Position numbers and translations under genes: made by a program | Origin: Mycobacterium sp. D16Q14 | GTDB taxonomy: Bacteria; Actinomycetota; Actinomycetes; Mycobacteriales; Mycobacteriaceae | Assembly (NCBI GenBank): GCA_002013415.1 | Contig: MAEX01000006.1 | Coordinates: 186,001-250,000, forward strand | Direction: 5' to 3' | DNA length: 64,000 nt | Part shown: positions 41,481 to 49,178 of the stretch, piece after piece | Layout of the letters: every line of letters starts with the position of its first letter | Position numbering within the stretch: position 1 is the first letter of the stretch | The notes under the pieces: generated by a model | The model's database searches: none | The model's input: the letters and a program-made list of their open reading frames with translations, nothing else | Told to the model about the DNA's origin: nothing

Positions 41481-41945
41481 CTAGCGGGAACGAATCACGA
41501 CGGTGCGGGTCACCCGGTCATGCAGACCGCGGCCGTCGATATCGGTGATGAGCGGCGGCACAATCACGGCAATCAGCAGATTCCTGACAAACGCGCGGCC
41601 AATGCCCACCGAGCTGGTTCCATCGGCGGGCGCTATCTGCACACCCGCCAGGTACTGGCCTGGGGTAAACCGCCACAGCCGCACCGCCACCACACCGATG
41701 ACGAGCCAGGTCAGCAGCTGCGCCGAGGACAGCGTGGGCGACAGAAGATTTCCCTTGACGAACAGCAAGGCCAGACCGCCGGCGATGAGCCAGTCGAGCA
41801 GCAGTGCCAGCAGCCGCCGCGCCATCGGTGCCGCTGATCCGGGACCGATCTCGGGCAGGCCGAGCTGCTCTCCGGGATACCGAGAGTTGCCCGCGCCCTG
41901 CACCGAACCAAGCCCCGACAACCATGAACCCAGGTCTCGCGCCAT
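41481..41945 (-). CDS. RDD-family membrane protein (Rv2219A-like)
   Basis: The 154-residue protein has the RDD-type pattern: a short cytosolic N-terminus, APMARRLLALLLDWLIAGGLALLF (first helix with the R and D residues), a second helix near TWLVIGVVAVRLW, FTPGQYLAGVQI, then a third hydrophobic segment (LLIAVIVPPLI). Function is not established. The ATG at 41945 is preferred to an upstream start at 41969 because TACGCT (41957-41952) lies 6 nt before it. It is divergent from glnA1 and shares the gap holding the GlnR box. Confidence 0.85.
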   Translation of the reverse strand: MARDLGSWLSGLGSVQGAGNSRYPGEQLGLPEIGPGSAAPMARRLLALLLDWLIAGGLALLFVKGNLLSPTLSSAQLLTWLVIGVVAVRLWRFTPGQYLAGVQIAPADGTSSVGIGRAFVRNLLIAVIVPPLITDIDGRGLHDRVTRTVVIRSR

Positions 41946-41951
41946 ACTCAC

Positions 41952-41957
41952 AGCGTA
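41952..41957 (-). promoter_or_regulatory. Candidate leaderless -10 for the RDD gene
   Basis: Minus-strand TACGCT ends 6 nt before the ATG at 41945. The GlnR-like operator begins 26 nt further upstream. Confidence 0.48.
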
Positions 41958-41982
41958 AAGGCCAACCAATTCACGGTTACGC

Positions 41983-42020
41983 GTAACATCCGCGCAACAT
42001 ATGGTTGACCGGCGGGCAAC
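41983..42020 (+). promoter_or_regulatory. GlnR operator (a1-b1-a2-b2) upstream of glnA1
   Basis: GTAAC-N6-GCAAC-N6-TTGAC-N6-GCAAC is laid out with exact 6-nt spacers at 41983-41987, 41994-41998, 42005-42009 and 42016-42020. This matches the known actinobacterial GlnR consensus GTnAC-N6-GaAAC repeated twice. A perfect palindrome GTTACGCGTAAC (41976-41987) overlaps the first half. The centre is about 41.5 nt before the start site predicted from TAGGTT, a class II activator position. Confidence 0.75.
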
Positions 42021-42030
42021 ACCAGCTTCA

Positions 42031-42036
42031 TAGGTT
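42031..42036 (+). promoter_or_regulatory. Candidate -10 of the glnA1 promoter
   Basis: TAGGTT predicts a start near 42043 and a leader of about 47 nt. The -35 region overlaps the last half of the GlnR operator, as expected for an activated promoter lacking its own good -35. Confidence 0.5.
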
Positions 42037-42089
42037 CAGTCGCGCGGTCATGGTTTTAGTGGACCCAAGAGGAAAAAACAAGGAGAAGC

Positions 42090-43526
42090 ATGGCGTTCAG
42101 TAGCCCCGACGAGGTATTCAAGTTCATTGCCGACGAGAAGGTCGAGTACGTGGACGTCAGGTTCTGTGACCTGCCGGGCGTCGTGCAGCACTTCTCCATC
42201 CCCGCATCTGCTTTCGATGCCAGCGTCTTCGAAGACGGTCTCGGCTTCGACGGGTCCTCTGTGCGCGGATTCCAGTCGATCCACGAATCCGACATGCTCC
42301 TGCTGCCTGATATCTCGACGGCCAAGATCGACCCGTTCCGCGCCGCCAAGACGCTGAACGTCAACTTCTTCGTGCATGACCCGTTCACCCGCGAGGCCTA
42401 CTCGCGTGACCCGCGCAACGTGGCCCGCAAGGCCGAGCAGTACCTCACCAGCACCGGTATCGCCGACACCTGTTACTTCGGCGCCGAGGCCGAGTTCTAC
42501 ATCTTCGACTCGGTCAGCTTCGACTCGAAGATCAACGGCACCTTCTACGAGATCGACTCGGAGGCCGGCTGGTGGAACACCGGCGAGCCTTACGAGGAGG
42601 ACGGCAGCCCGAACCGCGGCTACAAGGTGCGCCCCAAGGGTGGCTACTTCCCCGTCGCCCCGTACGACCACTTCGTCGACCTACGCGACGAGATGACCAC
42701 CAACCTGATCAACGCCGGATTCACCCTGGAGCGCGGTCACCACGAGGTGGGCACCGGCGGGCAGGCCGAGATCAACTACAAGTTCAACACCCTGCTGGCC
42801 GCGGCCGACGACGTGCTGTTGTTCAAATACATCATCAAGAACACCGCATGGGCCAACGGCAAGACGGTCACCTTCATGCCCAAGCCGCTGTTCGGTGACA
42901 ACGGATCGGGCATGCACGCCCACATGTCCCTGTGGAAGGACGGCAAGCCGCTGTTCCACGACGAGGCCGGGTACGCCGGGCTCTCGGATGTGGCCCGCCA
43001 CTACATCGGCGGCATCCTGCACCACGCCCCGTCACTGCTGGCGTTCACCAACCCGACGGTGAACTCCTACAAGCGGCTGGTGCCGGGCTACGAGGCCCCG
43101 ATCAACCTGGTCTACAGCCAGCGCAACCGGTCGGCGTGCGTGCGCATCCCGATCACCGGCAACAACCCGAAGGCCAAGCGCCTCGAGTTCCGCTGCCCGG
43201 ACAGCTCGGGTAACCCGTACCTGGCGTTCGCGGCGATGCTGATGGCTGGTATCGACGGCATCAAGAACAAGATCGAGCCGTTGGCGCCCGTCGACAAGGA
43301 CCTGTACGAGCTGCCTCCGGAGGAGGCCGCCAATATTCCGCAGGCCCCGACCAACCTGGCCACCGTGATCGACAACCTTGAGAAGGATCACGAGTACCTC
43401 ACCGAGGGTGGCGTTTTCACCTCCGATCTGATCGAGACCTGGATCGCGTTCAAGCGCGAGAACGAGATCGAGCCGATCAACATCCGTCCTCACCCGTACG
43501 AGGTAGCTCTCTACTTTGATGTGTAG
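42090..43526 (+). CDS. glnA1: Glutamine synthetase, type I, adenylylation-regulated (GlnA1)
   Basis: GlnA1 makes glutamine from glutamate, ammonia and ATP and forms a dodecamer. In pathogenic mycobacteria it is also exported and linked to poly-glutamate/glutamine in the wall. The 478-residue protein has [16 protein letters not shown], the ATP-site [28 protein letters not shown] and the adenylylation loop [10 protein letters not shown] with Tyr406, the same number as in M. tuberculosis. AGGAGAAG precedes the ATG. GlnE, the adenylyltransferase for this Tyr, is encoded 6 kb downstream. Regulation by GlnR is indicated by the operator. Confidence 0.96.
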   Translation: MAFSSPDEVFKFIADEKVEYVDVRFCDLPGVVQHFSIPASAFDASVFEDGLGFDGSSVRGFQSIHESDMLLLPDISTAKIDPFRAAKTLNVNFFVHDPFTREAYSRDPRNVARKAEQYLTSTGIADTCYFGAEAEFYIFDSVSFDSKINGTFYEIDSEAGWWNTGEPYEEDGSPNRGYKVRPKGGYFPVAPYDHFVDLRDEMTTNLINAGFTLERGHHEVGTGGQAEINYKFNTLLAAADDVLLFKYIIKNTAWANGKTVTFMPKPLFGDNGSGMHAHMSLWKDGKPLFHDEAGYAGLSDVARHYIGGILHHAPSLLAFTNPTVNSYKRLVPGYEAPINLVYSQRNRSACVRIPITGNNPKAKRLEFRCPDSSGNPYLAFAAMLMAGIDGIKNKIEPLAPVDKDLYELPPEEAANIPQAPTNLATVIDNLEKDHEYLTEGGVFTSDLIETWIAFKRENEIEPINIRPHPYEVALYFDV

Positions 43527-43549
43527 AGCCGTGTAATCCGCACATCATC

Positions 43550-43588
43550 AAGGCCCCCGGGATCTTCCCGGGGGCCTTGTCATTTTTG
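43550..43588 (+). terminator. Intrinsic terminator after glnA1
   Basis: AAGGCCCCCGGGA and TCCCGGGGGCCTT form a perfect 13-bp stem around TCT, followed by GTCATTTTT. It starts 23 nt after the glnA1 stop. Confidence 0.9.
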
Positions 43589-43698
43589 CGGTACGGGGAT
43601 AGCTCGAGAAGCGGCCTTCTCGCGGCAGAGACGCTGGTGAACCCGGTCGCCGACGCCTAGGCAGGAATAAAGCGGACTATGGTCCTATTGTTAGACGC

Positions 43699-44109
43699 AT
43701 GGCTCTCGCTGATATCGAAAACAAGCTCACCGGTCTGACACCGGTCGCCCTGTCGGCATTCCGGATCGTGGTCGGGTTCCTCTTCTTCCTGCACGGCACC
43801 TCCCACCTGTTCGGTTGGCCACTCGCCTCGTTCCTGCAACCCGTCGGCACCCTGCCCTGGTGGGCCGGCATCATCGAATTCCTTGGCGGAGCGGCGATCA
43901 TCCTTGGGCTCGGCACCAGATTCTCCGCGCTCGTGTCCTCGGGCGCGATGGCAGTCGCCTACTTCAGCTACCACCAGCCCGAGGGGCTGCTGCCGATCCA
44001 GAACAACGGGGAGGCCGCCGCCCTCTACAGCTGGATCTTCCTGCTACTGGTGTTCACCGGCGGCGGGTCGCTGTCCCTCGACCGAATCATTACCCGCGCT
44101 AAGCGCTAA
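43699..44109 (+). CDS. DoxX-family membrane protein, copy 1
   Basis: The 136-residue protein has four hydrophobic segments and the DoxX signature FRIVVGFLFFLHGTSHLFGW, WWAGIIEFLGGAAIILGLGTR, AYFSYHQPEGLLPIQNNGEAAALY. DoxX proteins are linked to membrane redox or thiol-stress complexes in mycobacteria; the function here is unknown. TATTGT lies 7 nt before the ATG. It is a tandem paralogue of the next gene. Confidence 0.86.
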   Translation: MALADIENKLTGLTPVALSAFRIVVGFLFFLHGTSHLFGWPLASFLQPVGTLPWWAGIIEFLGGAAIILGLGTRFSALVSSGAMAVAYFSYHQPEGLLPIQNNGEAAALYSWIFLLLVFTGGGSLSLDRIITRAKR

Positions 44110-44130
44110 GTCGTTACGCGCGAATTGTTT

Positions 44131-44136
44131 TAGCAT
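44131..44136 (+). promoter_or_regulatory. Candidate leaderless -10 for DoxX copy 2
   Basis: TAGCAT ends 7 nt before the ATG at 44144, so the second copy can be transcribed independently of the first. Confidence 0.4.
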
Positions 44137-44143
44137 CCTGGCC

Positions 44144-44563
44144 ATGGCCTCCTCCAGCACCTCCAGCTCAGTCGCCAAGCTCGACGGCGCCACGCCCGTT
44201 GTCCTGTCGTTGTTCCGGATCGTCTTCGGATTCCTGTTCACCGTCCACGGCACCGCCATCCTGTTCCGCTGGCCCGACCTGGCTTCGATACCCCCGGTTG
44301 AGTCGTGGTCAGTGGGCTGGTGGGCAGGTGCCGTCGAGTTCCTCGCCGGCGTCGCGATTCTGTTCGGCGCCGGAACTCGGATAGCGGCCTTCATCGGTTC
44401 GGGCACGATGGCGGTCGCCTACTTCACCCAGCACCAGTCCGCCGGGCTACTTCCCATCGAGAACAACGGCGAGCTGGCGGCCCTGTTCTGCTGGGGCTTT
44501 TTCCTCTTGGTGTTCACCGGCGGCGGATCGCTCTCCGTCGACGCGGCGCTCAAGAAGAGCTAG
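44144..44563 (+). CDS. DoxX-family membrane protein, copy 2
   Basis: The 139-residue paralogue of the previous gene keeps FRIVFGFLFTVHG, WWAGAVEFLAGVAILFGAGTR and HQSAGLLPIENNGELAAL. It has a Ser/Thr-rich N-terminus (ASSSTSSSVAKLDG). The two share most conserved positions along their whole length, so they arose by tandem duplication. Its 3' end overlaps the EEP gene by 14 nt. The ATG at 44144 is chosen; the frame is open far upstream into copy 1. Confidence 0.84.
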   Translation: MASSSTSSSVAKLDGATPVVLSLFRIVFGFLFTVHGTAILFRWPDLASIPPVESWSVGWWAGAVEFLAGVAILFGAGTRIAAFIGSGTMAVAYFTQHQSAGLLPIENNGELAALFCWGFFLLVFTGGGSLSVDAALKKS

Positions 44564-45506
44564 GCACCACCACCGTGGCGATGAGCGCCCGGTGGTCGGT
44601 GCCGTAGATCTCCTGAGTACTCACCGAGGTAGCGGCCGCCCCTCGGGTCAGTACGTGGTCGATCCCGATCAGCCTGGTGTACCAGCGCCCCTCGCGCCAG
44701 GTCGGCAGCCAGCCGGCCCCGGCCTGATCCACCGCGTCGGCGAAACCGCCGGTAAGGATCTGCCGGAACACGAAGTGGTCGTAGGTCGCGTTAAAGTCGC
44801 CGCCGACAATCACTTTCACATCGGGGCGCAGGGCCTGTAACTGACGGCCAAGGGTGTCCAGCTCGGTGAGCCAGCCCGGTGAACTCATGTCCTTCTCCGG
44901 CGGGCGGGTGTGCACCGCGACGAGCATGACCGGCCCCACTCCGGGGATCTCGGCCTCCGCCCAGATCTGCCGCATGGCAAAGCTCTGGTCGTCCTGATGC
45001 ACCGGGGTCAACGGGTATCGACTCCAGATTCCGGTGCCTGCCGCCTTCGGTTCGGCGATGGTGTACGAATACGGAAGCACCGAATCAATTCCCGCGGCAA
45101 CGAGTTTCGTCCGGGCTTCCGGTGTGAGCTCGTCAACGGTTACCACGCCCACATCGTGCTCGTGAATCGCGGCCACCACTGCCCCGGCATCACCGACACC
45201 GAAACGCAGGTTCGCCTGCAACACCGTGACGGTTGTCCCCTGCGGGTGGCTGTCGGGCAGGTACAGCGGTGCCAGAGCAAGCACCTGCAACGCGATCACG
45301 ACGGTCGCCGTCAACACACCCCACCACTGTCGCACCGCGAGGAACAGCAACAGCCCCAGGATCATCAGCAGGCACGTGACCGGAAAGCCGGCCGTCAGCC
45401 CGATCAGGGGCGACCAGCTTGACCGCACCCACCGGGACGCGATAGCCAGCATGGCGACGATGCTCAGCAGCCAACCCAATGCCCCCACGGCGCTCCATCC
45501 TCGCAC
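44550..45506 (-). CDS. Membrane-anchored endonuclease/exonuclease/phosphatase (EEP) family protein
   Basis: The 318-residue protein has three N-terminal hydrophobic helices (about 5-23, 33-56 and 60-82), then an EEP domain with TVLQANLRFG, GVVTVDEL, VAVHTRPP, IVGGDFNATYDH and the terminal GTDHRALIA catalytic His. EEP enzymes cleave phosphodiesters or phosphoesters; the membrane anchor suggests an extracytoplasmic DNA, lipid or inositol-phosphate substrate, but this is open. The start is the GTG at 45506, with minus-strand TACCGT 7 nt upstream. Confidence 0.82.
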   Translation of the reverse strand: MRGWSAVGALGWLLSIVAMLAIASRWVRSSWSPLIGLTAGFPVTCLLMILGLLLFLAVRQWWGVLTATVVIALQVLALAPLYLPDSHPQGTTVTVLQANLRFGVGDAGAVVAAIHEHDVGVVTVDELTPEARTKLVAAGIDSVLPYSYTIAEPKAAGTGIWSRYPLTPVHQDDQSFAMRQIWAEAEIPGVGPVMLVAVHTRPPEKDMSSPGWLTELDTLGRQLQALRPDVKVIVGGDFNATYDHFVFRQILTGGFADAVDQAGAGWLPTWREGRWYTRLIGIDHVLTRGAAATSVSTQEIYGTDHRALIATVVVPSSS

Positions 45507-45513
45507 CTCAGGG

Positions 45514-45523
45514 ACGGTACCCT
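45514..45523. promoter_or_regulatory. Overlapping divergent -10 elements between the EEP and NTF2-like genes
   Basis: ACGGTACCCT reads TACCGT on the minus strand, 7 nt from the EEP GTG, and TACCCT on the plus strand, 17 nt from the NTF2-like ATG. Both share the central TA, the same layout as at 21437-21446. Confidence 0.45.
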
Positions 45524-45540
45524 ATGGCACTCTCTTAGCC

Positions 45541-46044
45541 ATGCCATCGTTTAGCCGCGCCGAACTCGAGGACGCATTCGCGCAACACCAGGCCACCGTC
45601 CATCGCTGCATCGAAACCGGCGACTGGAATCCCTATGCCGAGATGTACACCGAAGACGCCCTCTACATCGAACACGTGGTGGGTCGCCTGCGCGGCAAGG
45701 AGGCCATCCGGCAGTACATCACCGCGGTCATGGCGGAGTTCCCCGGCAACCACATGCCCAGCCTGCCTGCCACCTGGACCGTCTTCGACCCCGAAAAGGG
45801 TTGGGTGGTCTGCGAAATCGACAACGTGATGAGCGATCCCGGTGACGGCCAGCATTGGGGCGAGCCGAACCTGACCGTGCTGCACTACGCCGGGGGCGGG
45901 CTGTGGTCGCAACAGGAGGACGCCTACAACCCCGCCAACATGGTCAAAATGGTGCGGCGTTGGTGCAAGACCGCAGAGGCTTCCGGGCACCTGCCCGGGG
46001 AAGCCCGCGACTGGCTCGACAAGTACGGGTCCCGCAAGAACTGA
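45541..46044 (+). CDS. NTF2-like / SnoaL-fold protein
   Basis: The 167-residue protein fits the SnoaL-like family: FAQHQATVHRCIETGDWNPYAEMYTEDALYIEHVVGRLRGKEAIRQYITAVMAEFPG is the alpha-helix/strand start of an NTF2 cone, and WGEPNLTVLHYAGGGLWSQQEDAYNP follows. Members are small-molecule isomerases, hydrolases or binding proteins; no catalytic set is certain. It ends 10 nt before the convergent sensor-kinase gene. Confidence 0.78.
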   Translation: MPSFSRAELEDAFAQHQATVHRCIETGDWNPYAEMYTEDALYIEHVVGRLRGKEAIRQYITAVMAEFPGNHMPSLPATWTVFDPEKGWVVCEIDNVMSDPGDGQHWGEPNLTVLHYAGGGLWSQQEDAYNPANMVKMVRRWCKTAEASGHLPGEARDWLDKYGSRKN

Positions 46045-46054
46045 CGAGCAGGTC

Positions 46055-47344
46055 TTATTCGGCCAAGATCGTCAGCGTCGCCCGCAGACCGCCCAGCGGG
46101 CTGGCCGACAGCACCACGTCTCCCCCGTGCAACGCGGCCTGCTGCGCCACAAGCGCCAGACCCAATCCCAGCCCGCCGGGCTTGGCGCCGGGTCCACGCT
46201 CAAACCGACCGAGCACCCGTTGCCGATCGGCCTCGGGTAGCCCGGTGCCGTCGTCGTCGACCTCGATGACCAACCGGTTATCGGCCCGATTGGCGGAAAG
46301 CACAACGTGTTTGGCATCGCCATGGTTGATGGCGTTGCGCACCAGGTTGTCAACGGCCAGCCGCAGCCCATCCGGCCAGCCCAGCACCACGCCGCAGTCG
46401 TCGGAGTTGACGGTGATCTCCGGCGTGGCGGCACGGTGCATCAGCGCATCCGCTGCCACCCGGTCCAGCAGGTCGGCGATGCCCACCAGTTCACGGTCCT
46501 CACGCCGGGCGAGGTCTCCCGAGGCCAGCTGCCCCAGTGCCGTAATGGTGGCCTCGACACGCCGTTGCGCGCGCTGCAGGTCGCCGATCACCTCGGAATG
46601 TTCCTCATGCGAGAGGTCATGTGCGCGCAAGGTGTCCAGGTCTGCGCGCATCGCGGTGAGCGGGGTGCGCAGCTCGTGGGCGGCACTGGCGGCGAAATCG
46701 CGGGCCGCCAGAAGCGATTTGGTGGTATCGGACTGCGCCGCCGAGACCCGGCCGAGCATGGCGGTCAGGGCGTCGGCAAGTTCTTCGGACTCCCGGGCAC
46801 CGCGCACCGCGGCGACCTGCAGGCCGTCGGTATCGAGCTGACGGGTCTGCTCGGTGAGCTGACGCAGTGGCCGCACCGCCCGCCCGGCGAACAGCCACGC
46901 GAAGCCGCCGGCCAGCAGCATCGAGAGCACGCCAAGGGCGATGAACACCGGAATTCCGCGGTGGTTCACCAGTACCGCGTCCGCCCGGGTTCCCAGCGAG
47001 AGCACGGTCTGCTCTTCGGGGTTCTCGATAGTCCGGACACGGTAGGTGACACCGCCGACGTTGACGTTCTCGGTTCCCAGCGGCAGCCTCGGCAGCTCGA
47101 CGCCCCGGAAGATCACCAGGCCACCGCTTGTGGAGTCCCGGACGGTGAGCACAAACGTGGTGTCCCCGTGCCGGGTGGTGGCCTGTACCGCATCGACGAC
47201 AACGTCGAGGCGGCGGTCCAGCTGTTGAGTATCGTTGCGCACCAACGCGATACCAGCGACAATGCCGATCAGGGCAACAACCAGACCGGCAGCCAGGAAG
47301 GCCGCTACCGCGACCCTGGTGCGCAGGGAGAGTGAGCGTTTCAC
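46055..47344 (-). CDS. PrrB-like sensor histidine kinase
   Basis: The 429-residue sensor has two membrane helices (about 12-34 and 131-153) flanking a short extracytoplasmic domain, then HAMP, a dimerisation/phosphoacceptor helix with His223 ([15 protein letters not shown]) and an ATPase domain ([41 protein letters not shown]). It resembles PrrB of mycobacteria in layout and in the [12 protein letters not shown] and RDFAA segments. Its neighbours are not those of the canonical prrAB locus, so it may be a second copy. The signal is unknown. It starts with a GTG overlapping the regulator stop by 4 nt. Confidence 0.86.
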   Translation of the reverse strand: MKRSLSLRTRVAVAAFLAAGLVVALIGIVAGIALVRNDTQQLDRRLDVVVDAVQATTRHGDTTFVLTVRDSTSGGLVIFRGVELPRLPLGTENVNVGGVTYRVRTIENPEEQTVLSLGTRADAVLVNHRGIPVFIALGVLSMLLAGGFAWLFAGRAVRPLRQLTEQTRQLDTDGLQVAAVRGARESEELADALTAMLGRVSAAQSDTTKSLLAARDFAASAAHELRTPLTAMRADLDTLRAHDLSHEEHSEVIGDLQRAQRRVEATITALGQLASGDLARREDRELVGIADLLDRVAADALMHRAATPEITVNSDDCGVVLGWPDGLRLAVDNLVRNAINHGDAKHVVLSANRADNRLVIEVDDDGTGLPEADRQRVLGRFERGPGAKPGGLGLGLALVAQQAALHGGDVVLSASPLGGLRATLTILAE

Positions 47345-48051
47345 GGCTCTTCCCTCATCACGTACCCCACACCTCTGACGGTGTGGATGACACGGGGGGC
47401 ACCTCCGGTTTCCAGTTTGCGGCGCAGATAGCTCACAAAGACGTCGGCGACATTGGTCTCGACGTCAAAGTCGTACCCCCACACCAGTTCCAGCAGCCGG
47501 GTGCGGCTGAGCACCACACCGGTGTTTTCGGCCAGCACCACCAGCAGATCGAACTCGCGCTTACTCAGCTCGACGCGTTCTCCGCTGGCGAAGACCAGCC
47601 TGCGAGATACGTCCACGGTGATCTGCCCGACGGTGATGGCGGAGGCGGCCAGACCGCCGCCACCGGCGCCGCGACGGCGCAGCAGGGCGCGCAGGCGCGC
47701 CACCAGCTCGCCGAGATCGAAGGGTTTGGTCAGATAGTCATCGGCGCCGGCCTCCAGGCCGGCGATCCGGTCGTTGACGGTGTCGCGTGCGCTGAGGACG
47801 CAGATGGGAATGTCGTTACCCAGGGCCCGCAGTGCGGTAACCACCGCCACCCCGTCCAGCTCGGGCATCTGCACATCAAGCACCAGGGCGTCGGGTTCGT
47901 CGGCCGCGAGCTGGGTAAGCGCATCCCGGCCATCGACAGCGACCCGGACGTCGAAACCCGAATGACGTAGCCCGCGGGCTACCGAGTTCCGAACGTCCGG
48001 GTCGTCATCGACCATCAACACCTTGTGACGAGCGGGGGTTTCCTGAGTCAT
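47341..48051 (-). CDS. PrrA-like response regulator (OmpR family)
   Basis: The 236-residue regulator has a receiver domain with acidic residues 15-17, phosphoacceptor Asp59 ([13 protein letters not shown]) and KPF, then an OmpR-type winged helix ([55 protein letters not shown]). Length and the [13 protein letters not shown] and VWGYDF segments match PrrA. It is the first gene of the pair. TAGCCT lies 9 nt before the ATG. Two hemophore-like genes lie directly upstream on the same strand and are plausible targets, by position only. Confidence 0.88.
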   Translation of the reverse strand: MTQETPARHKVLMVDDDPDVRNSVARGLRHSGFDVRVAVDGRDALTQLAADEPDALVLDVQMPELDGVAVVTALRALGNDIPICVLSARDTVNDRIAGLEAGADDYLTKPFDLGELVARLRALLRRRGAGGGGLAASAITVGQITVDVSRRLVFASGERVELSKREFDLLVVLAENTGVVLSRTRLLELVWGYDFDVETNVADVFVSYLRRKLETGGAPRVIHTVRGVGYVMREEP

Positions 48052-48088
48052 TGCTGCTTAAGGCTAGGCCGCCCGTCTAAGTGTGTTG

Positions 48089-48646
48089 TTAGACGTCCTG
48101 CTGATCGATCACCGCGGTGACGGCAGGCGATGCCGGCTTGGCCGGCGCGGCCGGCTGCATGTTGGCGGTTTCCGCGACCTCCTGAGCCGGCTGCTGCTGC
48201 GGCGCGAAGGGGTTCCACGGCTGCTGCGGCTGCTCAGCGGGGGCGTTCTCGGTAGCAGGCGCAGCGGGCTGGCCCACCAGTCCGGCGGGAGCGGCCGGGG
48301 CCGCGTCATCGGTGTCCGCGCCACAGCTGTTCTTCAGGCTCGTCAGCGGCTGACGGATCTTGTCGAGCTCGGCCTTGGCGGCGGGCTGACCATCGAGGTA
48401 GGTCTTGATGGCTTCACGGCGCTCGCCCTCGGGCGCGCCCTTGGCGGCCTTGGTGATGCCGTCGTTGATCGTCGGGTTCTTGTCCAGGTAGCTCGCGACC
48501 TGGCTCGACACGGTCGAGTGGGTCCGGGCGAACTCGGCGGCAGTGCACTGGCCGGGAGCTGCGCCAGCGGCACCCGAGAAGGCCAGGGCGCTGGCGACCG
48601 CGCCGGCACCAACGACACCGCTGAGTACAGCAGAGGTGAACTTCAT
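48089..48646 (-). CDS. Hemophore-like secreted protein (MHB family) with Pro/Gln-rich tail
   Basis: The 185-residue precursor has a signal peptide (1-30), then a helical domain with C34 and C108, YLDKNPTINDGITKAAKGAPEGERREAIKTYLDGQPAAKAELDKIRQPLTSLKNSC. This matches the mycobacterial haem-binding (hemophore-related) family that includes Rv0203-like proteins, as I recall it. A Pro/Gln/Ala-rich C-terminal tail of about 75 residues is unusual for the family core and may be wall-spanning. AAGGAG precedes the ATG. Heme binding is inferred. Confidence 0.78.
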   Translation of the reverse strand: MKFTSAVLSGVVGAGAVASALAFSGAAGAAPGQCTAAEFARTHSTVSSQVASYLDKNPTINDGITKAAKGAPEGERREAIKTYLDGQPAAKAELDKIRQPLTSLKNSCGADTDDAAPAAPAGLVGQPAAPATENAPAEQPQQPWNPFAPQQQPAQEVAETANMQPAAPAKPASPAVTAVIDQQDV

Positions 48647-48791
48647 GGAGTACTCCTTGTTCAGCGTTACAGCCGACGACGTGCCGACTCGTCCGGGACG
48701 CTATCGAGTGTTGGTTGGACGGTGATGGCCCGAACGTTAAGAAACCATGAGAAGCGCGGCGAAAATTACATTCGTGACGTTGGGCCAGCAC

Positions 48792-49124
48792 CTAGCCGTC
48801 GGGCCAGCAGCGGTTCTTGAAGTCCTGCACGGGCTGACGGATCGCGTCCAGGTCCGCCCTGGCCGCTGGATTCGCCGTGAGATAGGCCTGCACGGCCTCA
48901 TGCTTAGCACCGCCGTCGCCGGGGGTGCTCTTGAGGGCACCACTGATCCCCGCGTTGACGTCGGGATGGCGTTCCAGGTACTCCGCGCGCTTGGTCGCCT
49001 CCACCGCATCGAGCCGTGCCTCCTCGGAGACGGTGCAGTCGCCCGGCTTCGCCGCGGCGGGCGCCGCCATACCGAGAGCACCGGCGACAACACCGAGACC
49101 CACGACGATCGATGTGTACTTCAT
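48792..49124 (-). CDS. Hemophore-like secreted protein (MHB family), short form
   Basis: The 110-residue paralogue of the neighbouring protein has a signal peptide (1-25) and C30 and C106 bracketing EYLERHPDVNAGISGALKSTPGDGGAKHEAVQAYLTANPAARADLDAIRQPVQDFKNRC. It ends right after the second Cys and lacks the Pro/Gln tail. GAGGAG precedes the ATG. The pair probably arose by duplication. Whether it carries heme is not shown. Confidence 0.78.
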   Translation of the reverse strand: MKYTSIVVGLGVVAGALGMAAPAAAKPGDCTVSEEARLDAVEATKRAEYLERHPDVNAGISGALKSTPGDGGAKHEAVQAYLTANPAARADLDAIRQPVQDFKNRCWPDG

Positions 49125-49178
49125 AGCCGCTCCTCGAAGGACTGAGATCCGCGGAAAGGGATCGTGACCCGCAAGAAG

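Noticed and set aside
48647..48791. Possible IdeR (iron box) upstream of the hemophore-like gene
   Set aside because: No match to the TTAGGTTAGGCTAACCTAA pattern on either strand, only a good Shine-Dalgarno.
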